Shown here piece by piece: positions 61,605 to 64,000 of a DNA stretch of 64,000 nt. Position 1 is the first letter of the stretch. Each line of letters opens with the position of its first letter. Source of the stretch: Chelatococcus asaccharovorans (GTDB taxonomy: Bacteria > Pseudomonadota > Alphaproteobacteria > Rhizobiales > Beijerinckiaceae); the NCBI RefSeq assembly GCF_003201475.1, contig NZ_QJJK01000020.1:23256-87255 (forward strand), written 5' to 3'. The notes beneath the pieces were generated by a model. The model ran no database searches. It was given only the letters and a program-made list of their open reading frames with translations, and was not told where the DNA came from. The translations under genes and the position numbers were made by a program.

Positions 61605-62398
61605 CGCCGGCCTCCGAGATAGGCGTCCTGCACTTCCGCATTGCTGCGGACGTCCTCGAAACTGCCTTCCGCCAATGTGCGGCCTTGCGCCATGACGATG
61701 ACGCGGCGACAGATGCGCTCAATCAAGGCCATGTCGTGCTCGATGAGCAGAACCGTCAGGCCCTCTTCGGCCAGACTGAGAAGCTGGTCGCCGATCTCCT
61801 CCGCCAATGTCGGATTGACGCCGGCCGCAGGCTCGTCGAACAGGATCATGCGCGGCTCGGCCATCAGCGCGCGACCGATCTCGAGCAGCTTCTTCTGCCC
61901 GCCGGAGAGATCGGTGACCTTGTTGTCGATGACATGGGAGAGGCGCAGACGCGCGGCGACCGCGAGCGCCTTCTCCGACAGCTCCGCCTCGCGCTGGCGC
62001 GCCTCGGTCGAGCCGAACACCGCCGTCAACAGCTTCTCGCCGGGCTGGCGGGCCCCATAGACCATGAGATGCTCGAACACCGTGAGCTTCGGAAAGCCGC
62101 GGGCGATCTGAAAGGTTCTGACGAGCCCCAAGCGGGAGATCTGGTGCGGGCTCATCCTCTCGATGCCTTGCCCCATAAAGGAGATCGACCCGGCATCGGC
62201 GCGATAGAGCCCGGATATGACATTGAACATCGTCGTCTTGCCGGCGCCATTGGGCCCGATAAGCCCCGTCACGATGCCGGGTGTGACGTGGAAAGAGGCG
62301 CCATCCAACGCCTTGAGGCCGGCGAAGGACAACCGCACATTTTCCACAAGAAGTGGATATGCCGGCGCGCGCGGCCCTCTTAGCTCCTGTGCCTGCAT
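61601..62398 (-). CDS. livG: Branched-chain amino-acid-type ABC transporter ATPase, LivG (system 2)
   Basis: The 265-residue ATPase has Walker A LIGPNGAGKTTMFNVISGLY, RTFQIARGFPKLTVFEHLM, signature LSGGQKKLLEIGRAL, Walker B MILFDEPAAGVNP and the C-terminal DAYLGGRR. The ATG at 62398 with GGGGG upstream is preferred over earlier in-frame starts. It is the first transport gene after the TetR regulator, with an 86-base gap. Confidence 0.92.
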   Translation of the reverse strand: MQAQELRGPRAPAYPLLVENVRLSFAGLKALDGASFHVTPGIVTGLIGPNGAGKTTMFNVISGLYRADAGSISFMGQGIERMSPHQISRLGLVRTFQIARGFPKLTVFEHLMVYGARQPGEKLLTAVFGSTEARQREAELSEKALAVAARLRLSHVIDNKVTDLSGGQKKLLEIGRALMAEPRMILFDEPAAGVNPTLAEEIGDQLLSLAEEGLTVLLIEHDMALIERICRRVIVMAQGRTLAEGSFEDVRSNAEVQDAYLGGRR

Positions 62399-62484
62399 GG
62401 TCCCCCAACATGTTCTGACGGCGCGGCATGCGCGCAGTGACCTACAACTCTGATGGCGCGCAACGTCTGGAATGCGCAAAAAGT

Positions 62485-63135
62485 CTAGTTTCGGGCGGCG
62501 CGCCGCAAGGCCGGCGACGACGCCACGACAGCGTTAAATTCCCGCCTGACCTGCCCCTTCCAGAATTGCAGCAGTTCCTGAAAGTAAGCTGGATCGTCCT
62601 TGACAGCAGTCTGCGCGATCATCCCACGAAACATGCACATCGTGGCATTCATCAAGACAAGAACTTGATCGACGCCGACGCCCGCCTGTGCTGCAAGCTC
62701 AGCCCAGACAGCATTGAGCCCTTCGTGGAACTCCTTGACGACCGGGACGATCTTCTGGCGAAATTCGGCGTTATGCCGCGCCTCCGGGAGATACTCCATC
62801 GTCACGTAGAACAGGCGATCGTTCATCATTCGCCACAGGTATTCGACTATCTCGTCCGTCGAACTACCAGAAAATCGTATTCCTTCGGCCATCCCGTGCA
62901 GCTCCGCGGTCACCTTGCGAAGCATATACCCGACCGCCTCGACAATGATCTCCTCTTTGGAACTAAAGTGATGCGTCAGAGCACCGCGGGATAGACCTGC
63001 AGCTTCCGCAATTTCGGACGTAGACATGCGATAAAGACCACGATCATGCAATAGATCGATGGTCGCATTGAGGAGCCTTTCCGACGTATCGGCGCTGCGC
63101 TCCTGTTGTGTCCGACGTTGCCTGCGAACTGCCAT
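62485..63135 (-). CDS. TetR/AcrR-family transcriptional regulator
   Basis: The 216-residue protein has the TetR helix-turn-helix (MSTSEIAEAAGLSRGALTHH, then FSSKEEIIVEAV) at residues ~35-65 and a variable all-helical ligand domain (RMMNDRLFYVTMEYLPEARH). It is the first gene of the long same-strand run and probably represses it until a substrate binds. GGAG lies six bases before the ATG at 63135. Palindromes at 63172-63207 upstream are candidate operators for autoregulation. Confidence 0.92.
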   Translation of the reverse strand: MAVRRQRRTQQERSADTSERLLNATIDLLHDRGLYRMSTSEIAEAAGLSRGALTHHFSSKEEIIVEAVGYMLRKVTAELHGMAEGIRFSGSSTDEIVEYLWRMMNDRLFYVTMEYLPEARHNAEFRQKIVPVVKEFHEGLNAVWAELAAQAGVGVDQVLVLMNATMCMFRGMIAQTAVKDDPAYFQELLQFWKGQVRREFNAVVASSPALRRAARN

Positions 63136-63905
63136 TGATGCTCCCTCGGCACCAAATGGGCACCACAATTTACAAACAGTCAAGCATGTTTGTACATACC
63201 GGTCTGTTTATATTTTGACAGGCGGGCCTGATTTTGCCGAAATTTTGTGCAGATCCAAAGCATTCTCCCATCGTCCGAGATCCCCTCGTTTTTTTGATCG
63301 GCCTTGTCGGCTATGCACCCTGCCGCCCCCTGAGCATCGACGGGGCGGAGAGATTTTTAGTTTCATTTTCGCCCATGGAATTCGTATTTTCTGCTCCGAA
63401 GGCCTACCCGAAACAGCATTGATGACCATGGCGGGTTTTTCCGCCCCGCTCGGGATGGTCGGACGTGCCTCCGAGGCGCACGTCGCCCTCGACAGCATGC
63501 GCCCTTTTTTTAGGCGTGATGTCATCACCCAAATTGTCCACAGGCGGTATTCTTCACGGGGAGATCGCCACTCCCGCCGACGACATGGGCTTCCTCTTGA
63601 GATCACGGGCAAGCATCGCGGATCCATCCGCAACACGCGCGACGCGCGACCACAACCACCTCCGTATCTGCGGTTCAGGGCGCAGATTTCAAACGGCGCC
63701 ACATACTGACCGCACTTCGACGACAAGCAGCGTGATGACGACAGACGCCAGCAAGTCATCTGCTTTACACGGCCGCATAGCTTGTCGCCGAGCGTCCGCG
63801 GCCGGACAATGCCGGCCGGGATACTTCAAATAGTTCCGATACTTCAGAGGTGCTGATACGCATTCTGAAAGCGCGAAACCTCGGATCGTCGCGCTGACGT
63901 TCGGC
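63136..63905. other. 770-base intergenic region upstream of the TetR gene
   Basis: I see no convincing gene. Several open frames cross it on both strands, but their translations are rich in Arg, Ser, Pro and Cys and lack ribosome-binding sites or recognisable domains. The part next to the TetR gene carries the dyads at 63172-63207; the rest, including T-rich stretches near 63285 and 63505, holds nothing identifiable. Confidence 0.5.
63172..63207. promoter_or_regulatory. Candidate TetR operator dyads
   Basis: ACAAAC (63172-63177) and GTTTGT (63188-63193) are perfect inverted arms 10 bases apart. Directly adjoining is ACATACCGGTCTGT (63194-63207), an imperfect dyad centred on CCGG. They lie 37-72 bases upstream of the TetR ATG, the usual place for autoregulatory sites. 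Confidence 0.45.
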
Positions 63906-64000
63906 TCAACGCTTGAAGATCGCCTCGATATCCTGTCTGAGGATGGGGGCGATGTCGGGGCGGTCCATGGCATAGGCGACATTGGCGGCGAGGAAGCCGG
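63906..64000 (-). CDS. galU: Probable UTP-glucose-1-phosphate uridylyltransferase, C-terminal end (partial)
   Basis: The last 30 codons of a minus-strand gene enter the window and stop with TGA at 63908-63906. The peptide GFLAANVAYAMDRPDIAPIL, then RQDIEAIFKR, resembles the C-terminus of alphaproteobacterial GalU (KLGFLxANVxYAxxRPD), which makes UDP-glucose. The fragment is too short to be certain, and no catalytic motif is included. Confidence 0.5.
   Translation of the reverse strand, partial: GFLAANVAYAMDRPDIAPILRQDIEAIFKR

Noticed and set aside
63208..63759. Open frames in the terminal intergenic region
   Set aside because: Translations are Arg/Ser/Cys-rich without hydrophobic cores, motifs or ribosome-binding sites.
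1..64000. tRNA, rRNA, prophage or insertion-sequence genes
   Set aside because: No T-loop-like GGTTCGAATCC context, transposase, integrase or phage structural gene was recognised on either strand; a covariance-model scan would be needed to exclude small RNAs.

Overview
The window is GC-rich, densely coded alphaproteobacterial chromosome. Gene content points to Hyphomicrobiales (Rhizobiales): gpmA-alkB-glnD, an FzlA-type FtsZ partner next to queG, an OlsB-type ornithine-lipid acyltransferase, a malic enzyme fused to a phosphotransacetylase domain, and intergenic repeats beginning TAGAGCA that I recognise from this order. The family is less certain (Boseaceae/Chelatococcaceae/Beijerinckiaceae-like is a guess). 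No rRNA, tRNA, CRISPR array, prophage or insertion sequence was recognised.

Region 1 (1-25.5 kb) is mostly core genome: the gpmA end, alkB, glnD, grpE, an exported protein, uppP, fzlA, queG, an SDR, olsB, a hybrid histidine kinase, comM, mutS, maeB, DoxX, a RecD-like helicase, mepA, a YqhA-like protein and msrA. Region 2 (25.5-35 kb) is accessory: an LLM flavin oxidoreductase, a 15-bp tandem repeat, an MHS-type transporter, and a four-gene iron/heme operon (TonB receptor, HemS-like protein, ChaN-like protein, SbmA/YddA-like ABC half-transporter).

Region 3 (35.2-46.6 kb) is a ten-gene set on the minus strand: GntR regulator, sugar-type ABC importer (binding protein, ATPase with an unusual C-terminal extension, permease), an ApnL-like lactonase, then DenD, OtnK, OtnC, OtnI and an SDR. 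DenD-OtnI-OtnK-OtnC is the known D-erythronate to dihydroxyacetone-phosphate route. The added lactonase, SDR and importer suggest that a free sugar or lactone is taken up, oxidised, hydrolysed and fed into it. This is the best candidate here for an undescribed pathway.

Region 4 (46.7-51.4 kb) holds GABA degradation (gabT, gabD) with CsaA, an Lrp/AsnC regulator and a HAD hydrolase. Region 5 (51.5-63.1 kb) is a run of 13 same-strand genes: TetR regulator, a complete branched-chain-amino-acid-type ABC importer, a GAF-only protein, a prolidase-like amidohydrolase and a second complete importer. It looks like one peptide- or amide-scavenging operon. The window ends in the C-terminus of a probable GalU.

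Start codons were chosen from ribosome-binding sites and family N-termini. All functions are read from motifs and context; no database search was possible.
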